Shown: positions 12,626 to 26,442 of the stretch, piece after piece
How positions within the stretch are numbered: the stretch's first letter is position 1
Layout: every line of letters starts with the position of its first letter
Assembly (NCBI GenBank): GCA_029582155.1
Contig: CM055906.1
Coordinates: 13,595,388-13,659,387 of the forward strand
Source: Panopea generosa
Lineage: Eukaryota; Mollusca; Bivalvia; Adapedonta; Hiatellidae
Length of the DNA: 64,000 nucleotides
Direction: 5' to 3'
Position numbers and translations under genes: made by a program
Notes under the pieces: model-generated
Databases searched by the model: none
What the model was told of the DNA's origin: nothing
The model's input: the letters and a program-made list of their open reading frames with translations, nothing else

Positions 12626-13074
12626 AGGTCTCACTGATAAATCACCTCACTTACATGACGGTAGCAAGATTCTTATGCCTAAGAAATTAAAGCTGTGTAA
12701 AGCGGTTAGGCAATTTTTTTGCTAAAATGCATAAAATGTCAGATTTCTTTATGCATATGGGATAGTTGGAACATTTTCATGTTTCTGCAAAGTTTGGGTG
12801 ACATTGGAAACTGTTTGATGATGCTATAACAGGTTAAAGATGCGTAGAGATACACTGCAACAAATGGATCGAATTGTCAAAAATGAAGGGGTGCCATTAA
12901 ACCATAGAAATTGTGAAAAAGCATCCTTGTCAACCCCATGTGTTTGGGTTTTTTTTTTTGCATAATTGGACCAACAGAGGACTAGTTATGGGAATAAGGC
13001 ACTTTTAGAACCAGTGTTCCTGAAGTGCATGTCTCTATATATAGAACAGTTCAAAATAAATTGGTGTGTGAGAC
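12626..13074 (+). mobile_element. ~430-bp dispersed element, copy 2 (right direct repeat)
   Basis: It has the same start (GGTCTCACTGA) and end (GTGTGAGAC) as copy 1, in the same orientation. Small indels include an insertion after the start, a longer poly-T run near 12950 and a deletion near 13010. The 38-bp satellite begins at once on its right side with CACAATCATATCG, the continuation of the unit broken off at copy 1. Confidence 0.85.
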
Positions 13075-14193
13075 GCACAATCATATCGTTACACGCTCTC
13101 TAGATACACGTGCTAGAATCATATCGTCACACCCTCTTAACAATACAAGCACTAGAATCATTTTGTCACACGCTCCTAAAATACCATCGTTAGAATCATA
13201 TCGTCACACTATATAAAAATACACGCACTAGAATCATATCGTCGCACACTCTTAAAATACACATGCTAGAATCATATTGCCCCACGCTCGTTAAATACAT
13301 GCGCTACAATCATATCGGCCCACGCTCTTAAAATACACGTGCTACAATCATATTGTCATACACTCTTAAAATACACGCGCTACAATCATATCGTCACACG
13401 CTCTCAAAATACACGCGCTACAATCATATCGAGACACACTCTTAAAATACATGCGCAACAATCATATCGTCACACCTTCTTATAATACATGCACTAAAAT
13501 CATATCATCAAATGCTCATAGAATACACACGCTGGAATTATATAATTTAATTCTCTTAAAATACACGCGATACTATCATATCCTCACACGCTCTTAATAT
13601 ACATGCGTTAGAATCATATCATCACACCCCTCTTAAATGCATGAACTAGAATCTTATCATCCCACGCTCTAAAGTCACGCGCTAGAATCATATCATCACG
13701 CACTCTTAAAATACACGCGCTAGAACAATAATGTCATATGCTCTTAGAATACACATGCTAGAATCATATCATCACACGCTCTTAAAAACACGTGCTTCAA
13801 TCATATCGTAATAACTTCTTAAAATACACGCGAACGAATAAAATCGTCACACCCTCTTAAAATACACGCACTAATATCATATCGTCGCACCCTCTTAAAA
13901 TACAAGTGCTAGAATAATATCGTTACACGCTCTTAAAACACACGCGCTAGAATCATATCATCACAGACTCTTAAAATACACGTGCCAGAATCTTATCGTC
14001 ACACGCTCTTAAAATACACGCGCTAGAATCATATCGTCACACGCTCTTAAAATACACGTGCTAGAATCATATCGTCACGCGCTCATAAAATACACACCCT
14101 AGAATCATATCGTCACACGCTCTTAAAATACACGTGCTCGAATCGGATCGTCAGGGGCTCATTAAATACACGCACTATATCCATATCGTCACG
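13075..14193 (+). repeat. 38-bp satellite array, about 29 units
   Basis: The unit contains ACACGCTCTTAAAATACACG followed by CGCTAGAATCATATCGTC, 38 bp in all. Units vary mostly at CpG positions (for example ACACGCGC, ACATGCGC, ACACGTGC, ACACATGC; ATCGTC, ATCATC, ATTGTC), the pattern expected from deamination of methylated CpG. There is no open frame of note. Two detached units stand at 10093-10158 on the far side of the composite element. Confidence 0.95.
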
Positions 14194-14477
14194 CAGTGTG
14201 AATTAACAAATTAAACAAATAATATGCATTTTTTTATATTTTACCAACGTTTATACTTAGATACTTAAAAACTTATATCTAAGAAACATAGCCAAGTGAT
14301 CAGATCTCAGTCAATTGCAAATGGTTTCATTTTTATTGATATTAATATAAACAAACAAAACCAGACAATACTGAGTCAGGTTTTGAAGCAGGTTAGTAGA
14401 AAAGAGGAAAATATTGATGAAACAAGTTTTTGGTTTATTTAATCATCAATCTGTAAATAATTTACGAGTGTTTATTA
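14194..14477. other. Short AT-rich spacer between two satellite arrays
   Basis: About 280 bp of AT-rich DNA without repeat or coding signal separate the 38-bp and 29-bp arrays. Confidence 0.6.
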
Positions 14478-16788
14478 TGCTACATAAATACTGTGTATCA
14501 TACAAATACTACATAAATACTGTGTATCATGTAAATACTACATAAATATTGTGCAACATACAAATGCTACATAAATACTGTGTATCATACAAATGCAACA
14601 TAAATACTGTGTATCATATATATACTACATAAATACTGTGTAGAATGCAAATACTACATAAATAATGTGTATCATACAAATACTACATAAATACTGTGTA
14701 TCATACAAATGCAACATAAATACTGTGTATCATATATATACTACATAAATACTGTGTAGAATGCAAATACTACATAAATAATGTGTATCATACAAATATT
14801 ACATAAATACTTTGTATCATGCAAATACTACTTAAATACTGTGGTATCATACAAATATTACATAAATACTATGTATCATGCAAATACTACTTAAATACTG
14901 TGTTTCATGCAAATACCACATACATACTGTGTATCATACACACACTACATATATACTGTGTATCATGCAAATACTACTTAAATTCTGTGTATCATACAAA
15001 TACCACATACATACTGTGTATCATACAAATACTACATATATACTGTATATCATGCAAATACTACTTAAATACTGTGTATCATACAAATACCACATACATA
15101 ATGTGTATCATAAAAATACTACATATATACTGTGTATCAAGCAATACTACTTAAATTCTGTGTATCATGCAAATACTACATAAATATTGTTTATCTTACA
15201 AATACTACATGAATATATACTACATAAATACTGTCTATCATACAAATACTACATAAATACTGTGTATCATGCAAATACTACATAAATACTGTGTTTCATA
15301 CAAATACTACATAAATACTGTGTATTATATAAATACTACATAAGTACTGTGTATTATTCAAATACTACTTAAATACTGTGTATCATGCAAATACTACATA
15401 AATACTGTGTTTCATACAAATACTACATCAATATACTACATAAATACTGTGTACCATGCAAATACGACATAAATACTGTGTATCATACACATACTGCATA
15501 TAAACTGTCTATCATACAAATACTACATAAATATACTACATATATACTGTCTATCATACAAATACTACATAAATATACTACATATATACTGTGTTTCATG
15601 CAAATACTACTTAAGTACTGTGTTTCATGCAAATACTACATAAATATTGTGTATCATACAAATACTACATAAATACTGTGTATTATACAAATTCTATATC
15701 AATACTGTGTGTCATGCAAATACTATATAAATACTGTGTACCATACAAATTCTACATAAATACTTTGTATCATACAAATACTACATAAATACTATGTATC
15801 ATACAAATACTACATAAATACTGTGTATCATACAAATACTACATAAATACTGTGTATCATACAAATACTACATATTTTACTGTGTATCATACAAATACTA
15901 TATATATACTATGTATCATACAAATACTACATATATACTGTGTATCATAAAAATACTACATAAATACTGTGTATCATACAAATACTACATAAATACTGTG
16001 TATAATACAAAAACTACATAAATACTGTGTATCATACAAATACTACATAAATACTGTGTATCATACAAATACGACATAAATACTGTGTACAAAACAAATA
16101 CTACATATATGCTGTGTATCATAGAAATATTACATAAATTTACTACATAAATACTGTTTATCATGCAAATACTACATTACTACTGTGTATCATACAAATA
16201 CTATATAAATACTATGTACCATGCACATACTACATAAATACCGTGTATCATAGAAATATTACTTAAATTTACTACATAAATACTGTTTATCATGCAAATA
16301 CTACATAATTACTGTGTACCATACAAATGCTACATAAATACTGTGTATCATACAAATACTACATAAATACTGTGTATCATACAAATACTACATAAATACT
16401 GTGTATCATACAAATACGACATAAATACTGTGTACCATACAAATACTTCATATATGCTGTGTATCATAGAAATATTACATAAATTTACTACATAAATACT
16501 GTTTATCATGCAAATACTACATAACTACTGTGTACCATACAAATGCTACATAAATACTGTGTATCATACAAATGCTACATAACTACTGTGTACCATACAA
16601 ATGCTACATAAATACTGTGTACCATGCATATACTACATAAATACTGTGTATCATACAAATACTACATAAATACTGTGTATCATGCAAATACTACATAAAT
16701 ATTGTGTATCATAGAAATGCTACATAAATACTGGGTATCATGCAAATACTACATAAATACTGTGTACCATGCAAATACTACATAAATA
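14478..16788 (+). repeat. 29-bp satellite array, about 80 units, with higher-order repeats
   Basis: The unit is CATAAATACTGTGTATCATA plus CAAATACTA. Positions 14586-14701 repeat at 14702-14817 as a 116-bp tetramer: the variants GCAACATAAATAC, CATATATATAC and GTAGAATGC recur in order. A second block, marked by CATAGAAATATTAC, recurs at 16120, 16249 and 16465. The consensus contains a TAA in frame, so the 95- to 111-codon open frames within (for example 14819-15154) are artefacts of mutated units. Half-unit duplications (AAATATACTACATAAATAC) occur near 15200, 15425 and 15530. Confidence 0.95.
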
Positions 16789-19700
16789 GTTTAAATTTAA
16801 GAAAATATAACGCATAGTTTTATATAGAGATGCTATAGATTGGAACTATCCCTGGGGCAAATTTCCAAATAGTCTGAAAATCGTATCTCCTATCCAAGGA
16901 GTTTACAACAGATATCGACTTGAACTATGTAACGTACATCAACTGAAACACGTTTCCAATATAAGCATATTTAATCCAGGATGTTTACCTGTAAATACAA
17001 ACACGTCTTTCTCAATTTAAACTTTCGTTTAGGTTATAAAGTATAGCTATGTACTATTTTCTAGAGAATTGGCGTACAGCATTTACTGTTTTGCACAACC
17101 TGTTCCTGCAATTGATATAAATAAATTTATATTTAAAGTATAGTGGTTTGTATTTTACATGTTTATCTATTCTATGTATTGTACTTATTGTAAGTATGCG
17201 ATATGTTGATAATGATTATGCTGTTGTTGTGGTTGTGACATATAATGATACGTCTGTACTTGGCATATATTTTTTCATTCTTTGTACTAATAGGTAAATA
17301 ACATATATACCTATATATTATATATGGTAATTGTTTATGGGTTATTCCGTATCGGAGTGGCGTCGTCCAAATATCTTTAACTTCTCATCGTTCGAGACTT
17401 AAGCTCAATTTGATCGGCGCAGTTGCTTTATTTAAAAATATGTCACATTCAGAAGCACGGTAGTCCTATCTAGATTGATTGAGAGTACTGTTTTCTTAAA
17501 TAAAACGTTATACATTATCCGCAATGTGATTTAGGTAAATGGCTTTAAACCCTTTTAAAAACTATAGGTTCTCATATATATGTAAAGTAACAAAGCCTCA
17601 CTCTCTGCAGCTTATTTGGAACGTTGTGACAGCAAAAAATAATTGTTAAAACATTGCAATTCCTTTTTTCTTTACTACAACTTAATCTTTGAAGATCTAT
17701 TAATGTTTAAGTAAATTGTACTTCATGTATATACAGAAGTTAGTGAGCGGTATTTGATAAAATAATACGCTAACTATTGTAAATCTACCATTGACTGGAA
17801 GCTGTAGAATAAATTGGTAAGCAGCACATGAAAATAAGTATAAGTAAGTATTTTATCTAAAAGTATGATATCCCTGATCAAGAAATTATATACAAATCCT
17901 TGCCCAAATTGTGTTGTACGACTTCCTTCACAAGAATTTACATTATCAATTAAAAAGAAATGCGTAATCAATTCATTAGAACGTCACAACCTTTTAAATT
18001 GAAATATATTTCATTGTTTGAAGGTATAAGCCAATATCTGGCAATTCATTCCAAGTTGTGTGGATATAAGAAACGCCATGCATAGCGAGCACGTTATGAG
18101 GCAAATTTCAGTTACAATTGGATTTTAGACAGTGATACATCTGGATGTTGGTTTCAGGATTGGATTTATCAATATTGCCGGCGAACTGTACGGGGCACAT
18201 CTGTGTGGTTAAAACGGCTGGAATAATTAAAACGTGGGTTGGATAAGTGTTAAACTAGTATTGAAACTAAGTGAAGCAGTGTTGTTGTTTTTTCATGATA
18301 ACAATTGTGTGCATATTATGATAGAATTTGTGAAGCGGGAGCAAAATGAATTTATATCGATTATTCAAATCAAGCATAGTCATGCTTTGAATTAAACTTT
18401 TTTAATAAGGACATAATTCATTATAAATTGGCGGTATTGTTTTGAAATAGTATATGTCTATAAAACTGTTCATAATACCGTTTTGTGGATTTAATTAGAA
18501 AAATATTCGGATAACCCTAACCAGATAAGGTACCTAAAGGTTAATTTGTCAGGACTGAACACAACTGTAGCATACGCGTGCGTCAAGTTTAAGTTTTATT
18601 TCTATAAATCATTAGTAATACAATTGTCTAAATAAATCAATCACAACACTTTTGGTAAACGTGTAATTTTCAAATGGTCTATTTTGGTCAGTAAATGTGC
18701 ACAATGCTTTGTTTTTGTCTCTATTAGAAGTTATTAGAGTAATTGAAGTTATTGGTCTCCGTCAATATATTTTATATCATGTCTAGTTCTGCTGGGCATA
18801 CAAATGCAATATAAATATTGGCGTGAACATTTTAAGCACATACGTGTTAATCATATCATTCAATTTATTACAAAATAATAATGCTTAATCACTGTATTGA
18901 TTATAAACATCCAGAATAAATGCCAAACCCTGTCAAATAGTTCATATATAAATGAAACAACCATGATTTATTTAAAAGAAATCTTGCTTCTTATTTTGCT
19001 ATTTCCAACTTTAAATTTGGTATAAACGAGGTCAAAGAGAAAGCAAGAATTTAGTTATATAAATGATTTGATAAAGCCATTACGGGAACGGCAGTTACCT
19101 TTTTTGCTGCCGATTCGGCACGGTTAACTGCAACCACACAGTTACAAACGTCTGCTTAAAAATCATTTACGATCTAGACATCACAATGTTTTTCTTCTTT
19201 AATTGTTTTGTTCATCATTTTTTTTCCCTAGTAAATCTGTTATCGCCATTATGTACTTAATTTGAAAAGCTCTTCTGGCAATTCAGTTAATTTTGCTGTC
19301 TTATTTGTTATATTCTGTTTTTAAAAATACCTGTATAACGTCAAGAAATTATGACACAATGTTTCTATAAGTTAACTGGCTATCGTTGTTACAAATTTAG
19401 CAATTACTTTTAATTTGGTATTTTTTTGGAAAGACGTGTCTAAAATGAAAAAAAATGATATGTCAATATATTACAGTATTCTGTTTGTTTTAATTATGTG
19501 GCAGCAACTATACACTGATAACATATTATAGCAGAACATACAAATTGTGAAAATTGTACAAACTATTAACAGTGTAGTGGCGTTAGCAGTGTGTATAATA
19601 GCGTATTAATCGAAAATGTTTTGGACATATCAAATTGCGAACGTGGTAAATGGCGTGCTATAGATACTAAGTGAAATGAAGGTCGTTATAGGATGTGAAA

Positions 19701-20738
19701 ACGGATATTTTTTTAAAGGAATTATGGATTTCGAGCACGAACAGATTTGTTCGGAATAAATTAAAGATATTTAAACGCGCATACTTTATAAAGGAATAAA
19801 CACGATATTAATCAAACACGAAGAAATAGCGCACACTTATGTGCTATACCTGACATTTAAGCACGTGCTAGTTTAATAGATACATATGATATATTAACAC
19901 GGATATTTCAGTGATAAATATGAAACTCTCCAAAGGATATACCAGACATTTCTGGAGAAATTTGACATTATATACTGTGGAATACACCTTGATATTGATA
20001 CAGATATTGCTGACAGGCAAGATAACTGGTGAGTTACCTTTATTCTTACTAAAAACTTAATGTATGTTTGTCTGAAAGAAGGTAACAATAGTACAATTTA
20101 TAAATAATTGCCCTGATTTCCGTTTTTTTTCTTATTTTGCCTAATTTTACCTTTGATATGTTATTTGATATGAACCTATGGTAAATTGAAAGAGACCGAT
20201 CATTCAGAGAACAGAATTGTAAATACATCATCAGAAATACAGATCAAATAACAGCTAAAGAACGCTGGAGAGTTTTGGTTAAATTCGATTTTGCAGGAGA
20301 ATCTCATTAGTTTTGAAGCTAATATTGCATTTATGTTTTTCTTTTGTGGTTTAAAATATGTTGTGTTAATAGAGTTGTCACTATTTACGTTATTAACATG
20401 CATTGTTCAAATTAGCATACAACTTGAAAAAAGACAGAATTAAATATAGAATTTAAAAGTCATATAAGATTTACTTATATAATAGCTATTATAGTTTAAT
20501 ACAATCACATAAGATTTTTTTTTTTAAATTAAATTTCATTCCTATTTGGTCAAGACGTTTGAACTGTTTGAAATTATTAAAATGCATCATGTTTCATGCA
20601 TTCGTTGTAGTAAACAAATGAAACAACTTTTTTATTTCCATAAATCGTAATTAATATGATAAATACAATTCTAATAAAAATCAATGACTGTGTATTTTAA
20701 TCATTCTAATCATTTATCGTGAATTCAGTAGTTAGTGA
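16789..20738. other. AT-rich intergenic DNA, no gene seen
   Basis: About 4 kb hold no frame above 67 codons with a recognisable product, no tandem array and no tRNA-like element. Confidence 0.5.
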
Positions 20739-21015
20739 TATTATTTTTAAAATATAAAGTTCCAGTAATACTTGATATGGTTATATGTTCATTAGTATAA
20801 AGATTGATATTATGTTTAAATATTAAGTTCCAGTAATACTTGATATGGTTAAATGTTCATTGTATAATGATTGATATTTTGTTTAAATATAAAGTACCAG
20901 TGATACTTAATATGGTTATATGTTCATTGTATAGATATTGATATTTTGTTAAAATATAAAGTTCCAGTAATACTTGATATGGTTATATGTACATTGGTAC
21001 AAAAATTGATATGAC
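20739..21015 (+). repeat. 67-bp tandem repeat, about 4 copies
   Basis: AGTTCCAGTAATACTTGATA begins at 20759, 20826, 20893 (AGTACCAGTGATACTTAATA) and 20960, with a constant 67-bp interval. The units end in GATTGATATTTTGTTTAAATA-like words and differ by a few substitutions. Confidence 0.9.
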
Positions 21016-24000
21016 GTATGAACAAGAGCAAAAAACGTAAAGAAATGTGAACATTGTCATGTGTTCCTGGACTACAGTAAAAGTCTTTGAATCCCACACC
21101 CGATCCTTAACAAAATAAATTAATGACGCTTGTATTTCAATTGACATGCGCCTTTCGTATTTTACATGTACTTTAAAGCATGGGATAGAGGAGATGAAGA
21201 ATGATTAACACAGACAGGTTTAATGTATTAAAATCGTAAAGTCCACCAATTTCAATAAAACTGACAGGTCAGTGTAATGTATTGAATAAAGATTTCGTCT
21301 TTGAAATGACTATGAAAACGGATATGACAACCATTGCTGTACAGTTTCTTCATTTATCATATACCATGCAATCATACAATTGATTATAATATATACACGC
21401 ACTAATAGATGTGAAACTGTGTCTTCCACACGCCAGCTGTATGATCTAAGTTACGATGTATGACTAGGCAAACCCAGCATACATTATCCCCAATACGCTA
21501 CTCAAGACGTTCAAGCAACGTCTTCAAAACATTTCCAACATTATAAATTAGGAAACAAAAATGATGCGATGACACTAACAGAGTATATTTGCAAGTGTAT
21601 GGGGTATTTTGATTAAAGTTGCAATTGACTCGAGCACTCTGGTAATACGAATGGAACGACCGAGTTGGGTGCTTTTGGAGGAAAATACTGCAACTGTTTA
21701 TGTATAACAGAGCAATTACCACGGTGCTACATGTACTGCTATAAGACAGAACTAATAGAATATAAAACCTGCACCACTACCATGCAAGGTGTTTGTTTCA
21801 TAATATCCACGAAACAGTTACTGGTAAGAAGGCGGAGTGTATAACGACTTAAAATTACAATTCATGCAAAGTTTAATGATATCACAATTTACATAATATG
21901 GGGTTATTTCAAAGGCGGTTTGCAGAATTAAACAATGATTTAATCACAGAGATCTATAGGGTAGTATCAATTCGGTATACACAACTGAACTATTGAACGG
22001 CACATTTAGAGTTCCTTTAATCTCTGTTTGAACCACTGTCTTCAATGAAAACTTTTAATAACGAGTATACTGATAAAATTATTGCCATTCGTTTAGAAAT
22101 ATATTTATGTATTGGCGAAATCAAAGAAGGTTATCATAATCATAACAAACTACTTCAACTGTAAAATGTTTTCATTTTATAAAATCTAAAACACACTCAA
22201 AGTAGGATCAAGCCCATTCGTTTAATACCAACGTCACACTAGTATATATGGTAGTTCAAGAGGATTTAAGTTTGTAAATGTTGCTAAACGCCAAATGTGA
22301 CAAATTTTAAATAGGCGCCAACAGTACTTATGTCTGTGTATATGTTCTGGCTTAGCTAATTGAATATGTCAAATACTATTGTTGCACAAATTTTATAGCG
22401 GCACCATTTATGCCTCCAAGGGTTTGAAGAAGCATCCAATTTATCATTTTATATTCTCTTAAAATATAGTAATAAGTGCTTTAAAAATCGACCAATACTA
22501 AATTTTAACACTGATGAATATTTCAAATATTTTATATACTTAAATGATGAAGAAATCCTATTTACGAGCCCTAGCACTTAAACACACTTACTTACGACGT
22601 ACAATATGACATTTGTGAAAACAGAAATGAAGAGTTGTTGATGTAAACTTTATCGCACCACGTTTTAAAGTCTACAACAATAAAATAATACGAATCAATT
22701 ATATCATTTTCAACAGTGTACGATTATGCAAAGTGGTGTTGTAGTGGAGAGAGGGGCAAGATATTGTGAGTAAGATCCATTGGTCGACCTGATGGCCTCT
22801 CAAAAACACCACTTAATGATGGTTCTATCCAGGTACCGAACTCCAGAATGGTTTATTGAAGCTCAAAGCTTTTTCGTTATCGAGCTCAAATACAGTTTTG
22901 TCAATCAAACCGATTACATAGGGACATTAGCAACCAATCAGAACAACAGTTGGTTATTTTCGACAGCATTTAATTTTAAGTATATGTGGGTCATCTCGTA
23001 GATATGTACTTACATGTAATGTTTCTTTAAAACTAAAAAACCTGCATTCAATGTATCGCGTGTCCGTCCCATATGGTCAGCTGATAAAATAATGCAAATA
23101 CTAGGAATTATCTTTGAGACGGTCATTAGGTATTTTTTTAAATAATTATTATTTTTACTGTGGTGTTGATATAAGTTGGTTTGTTTCTAAAGACGAAGAA
23201 ATAATGTATCAATATAAATCATTAACAATGTAACAACAGTTACTAAGAGTGACTGGATTAAATGATTGTCACGGTTGGAACTTAATGTATAGAACTGTTA
23301 AACCAAACAACTGCAGCGTAATGAATTATAGATGATACATGTAGGGAGATTCCTTGAAGGTATAAAACGGAACTTAATAAACAGCGTATTAAACTCAGTT
23401 TCAATGATTCGGTTTATGTTATAGAAAAGCCACAAACCTATTCCCCCTGGAGCACTAGATACGCTCTATGATTTCAATATCTGGTACATAATAACAAACT
23501 AAGAGCGACTTATTTAGGCGCTTACAAAAAACGTTAGGAAACTAGTAAAACATTAACATTATATTGCAATTTTATGGGAAAATAGTGATATTGCTTGCAA
23601 AACTTTGCTATATATTCATGTTTCCTATATGGGAATGGCACATAGGTGATACATATAACACGGATAACTCAACTTTATATATTTTATTACAGCTGTAAAT
23701 AAGATAATCATAAAAGTAGAGTCAAAGTATATTCCGTATTGGTATATACAATTAGAATACCGATAAACGAATTTTAGTTTAATTACTGAACTAATGATAT
23801 TTATTGTTCGAGCATATATATCAAAGACATATAAATGACCAGGGAAAGATAAAAGTTGGGTGCGTTTGGCACAGACACAGCCCTGCTTATGTTAGCGTGA
23901 TCAAGCTTTAGATTAAACAATAACATTTATTTTGGACAATTAATATGTCATTTAAAACAAATTGCATAAAATAAAACAAACTCTTCATCAATAGCAATAC

Positions 24001-24366
24001 TATTAGAACGCCGTATGAATATTTATTAAAGATTATTAAAATGTTTCGTTATACTTAGTACTTTGTTTTTCTTCATTGTTACATATTTGTCACTAGTCAT
24101 ATTAGGACAGAATCCTCCTTCTGTCATTATCCGTGTAATGCATGTATGATTTGTATTTGTATTTATGTCGTAATGGTAGTTCTTACTATTTTGTCATGAC
24201 AAAAACATTGTAATTTACTAAATAGTATATGAGGTGGGCTTTATCAAAATTAAATCCATTACTGAATGTATCGAACAAATCAATCACTTATACATAGTAT
24301 TTTTATTTTATAAGATATTTCTTACGGTTACCACTTTTATTGGCATGCTACTTTGTTCATATTGCT
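21016..24366. other. AT-rich intergenic DNA, no gene seen
   Basis: The longest frames are about 74 codons (for example 21498-21722 minus, 22780-23001 plus) with no recognised domain. There are no clear tandem repeats. Confidence 0.45.
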
Positions 24367-24600
24367 TTTGCCATTGAACTGATAGGGTTTGTAATTTAAA
24401 CCGGTGTCGAGCATATGTTCGGTCATCAAGACGGATGAAACCTACTTGACAACCCGAGGTTTACGATCAGTTTATAACTCGTATGTTTTAAGGACCCTCC
24501 AAGATGCAAACACATTCACTTAGAGCAAACACGTCAATTATATCTTTACGACATATAAATCAGTTTTCAAATAACTTTTATAAATTGAACAAGTTATAAG
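24367..24600. repeat. Dispersed repeat, copy A (partner at 31080-31290)
   Basis: TTGCCATT, GAGCATATGTTCGGTCATCA, AGACGGATGAAACCTACTTGA and, about 180 bp on, GAACAAGTTATAA match in order and spacing with the segment at 31080-31290. The two are strongly diverged, with conserved words at both ends of the element. No coding potential is visible. Confidence 0.55.
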
Positions 24601-26442
24601 AACGTCTTGTTCTACACAGTACAAAGCAGCATTAGAATATTATAAGGAATACTTAAAGTAAGTACAACCTATGCATACATAAATAAGAGACGGCAATAGC
24701 TGCCACATTGGAAGAAAAAAGCCACTTGAAAGTTTAAGCCTGATTTACATGAGAATCAAACCTCACTCTTTCCTTGTCGTCACATCATAAAACAATATAG
24801 TACAAATAAAAGTTATCACGACAGACTATCCTCTAGCAGAAAGGGCACGGTAGCACGCACATGTGTATATTGTAAATGCTCAGGTCAATATATATGTAAT
24901 ATATATATATAAAGAATAAACCAGTAATGCTATGCGCAGGTGTGCTCGATGACGGCAAATTCAAAATTATCTAAAAGATATCTAATAGTGTACGCATGGT
25001 AGACATATCAATCGATAAAACTTTCATTACAAACAAAGCATAGTTGATATGGTATTTATATTCCACTTAAAACATATTTGAATCTGAAACTTTATCTCCG
25101 TTTATAATAAAAAAAAAATATGTTAATCGAAAGAAAGTTGCATGTATATGAAAGTATATATAAAACATGATATATATTAAAGTAAGGAGATAGTGTAAAA
25201 GCATAGAACTCCGCCAATATAGGAAAAGTGCAAATTATGTTTTGACGATTGTGTTAATGAGGGTATATGACCTATTGAGCATCATAAGTCCTGATAAGGC
25301 GATTGTTCATTTCCAAGTAACGTCTTATAATGATTTCCTTTAGTATAGGATCATGTCGATTTTACAGCTATTACATGTACATTGTAAATGATTATGCTTA
25401 GATATCCCGACACTTTTCAGAAATAGTAAGATATATATGTTCATTTTAACTAGATATCCATTTCAGATATCTTTGTCTCACAATATGTGTAACAAAAACG
25501 AAAACACAAATATTTAATATCTTATTCTGTTTCTCTTTAAAGTGAAGATAGATGGGAATTCAATCTTAAATGATCAGGTTTTGCAATAATGTCTGAGTTT
25601 GTGTGTGTGTTTTTCTTGAAGGAATGCAAATCTAAGATATACATGGGAAAGTTAGTGTAAGCAATGATTTACGATTTAATCTACGATAAAGAAAAAAAAA
25701 TCAATGCAGTGTATTAAAATGTCAGTTTATATTAATTTTTCTGTGTGTTTTTTATGTGGGTGTGTTTGTTGTTCTTTTAATTGGTTTATTGTGTGTCCAT
25801 TGTTTTATACCAACGTATAGAACTATCACTATCAGTTCATTGGTCAGTGTTTATGTCTAGACTGTTCCTGAACAATCTCGTTTATTTAAGACATGACCTG
25901 AAAATTAAATGGTTTTTGTACCGTTTTCCTTCTTTATGTGACAATTGTGTTTTTTTATATTCAATGTATCAAACTCGTTGGCGGAAAGGCTTACATGTTC
26001 CGAAATAACATCGCATACTATATTGTTGCCAATCCGTTTGATAAATAATTATTACAGAGCATTGTGTGGCATCATTTTAGAACTTTAATTGAAAGTACGA
26101 GGCGGAAACCACTAGAACTAATTCAACAGTGACCGTACCTGTTTGTATCATACGTAAAATAACAACAGTATTGTATCATCAAACCTATAGATAGCATTTT
26201 ATATATAAAATATTATCGAGTTTTTTATGCGAGACTGCGTAAATGACGTTTAATACTTTAAAGCACCAATGCAGAAGTTTCACTTCGAAGTTTTATATAA
26301 ATTTAAAAGCTTAAAGCCACAACTAGACGATATAATGAACGATATGGTCAGTGCTGAACGAATTAATACAGAGAGTTGCAAGTGTACAACTTTGTAAACA
26401 GTATTGAGTTAGAGTATTTTAATAAAAGGAGAACAAACTGTA
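24601..26442. other. AT-rich intergenic DNA, no gene seen
   Basis: There is a short (AT)n tract near 24895-24912. Frames are 75 codons or less and unrecognised. Just before the 11-bp array the sequence passes through GTAGTTGTAT words that look like its first units. Confidence 0.5.

Noticed and set aside
14819-15672. Tyr/Ile/Cys-rich open frames of about 100 codons in the 29-bp array
   Set aside because: The consensus unit contains an in-frame TAA; frames are open only where units have mutated CATAAA to CATATA or CTTAAA.
13075-16788. CRISPR-like arrays, considered for the 38-bp and 29-bp repeats
   Set aside because: Units are head-to-tail with no unique spacers, and the setting is eukaryotic.
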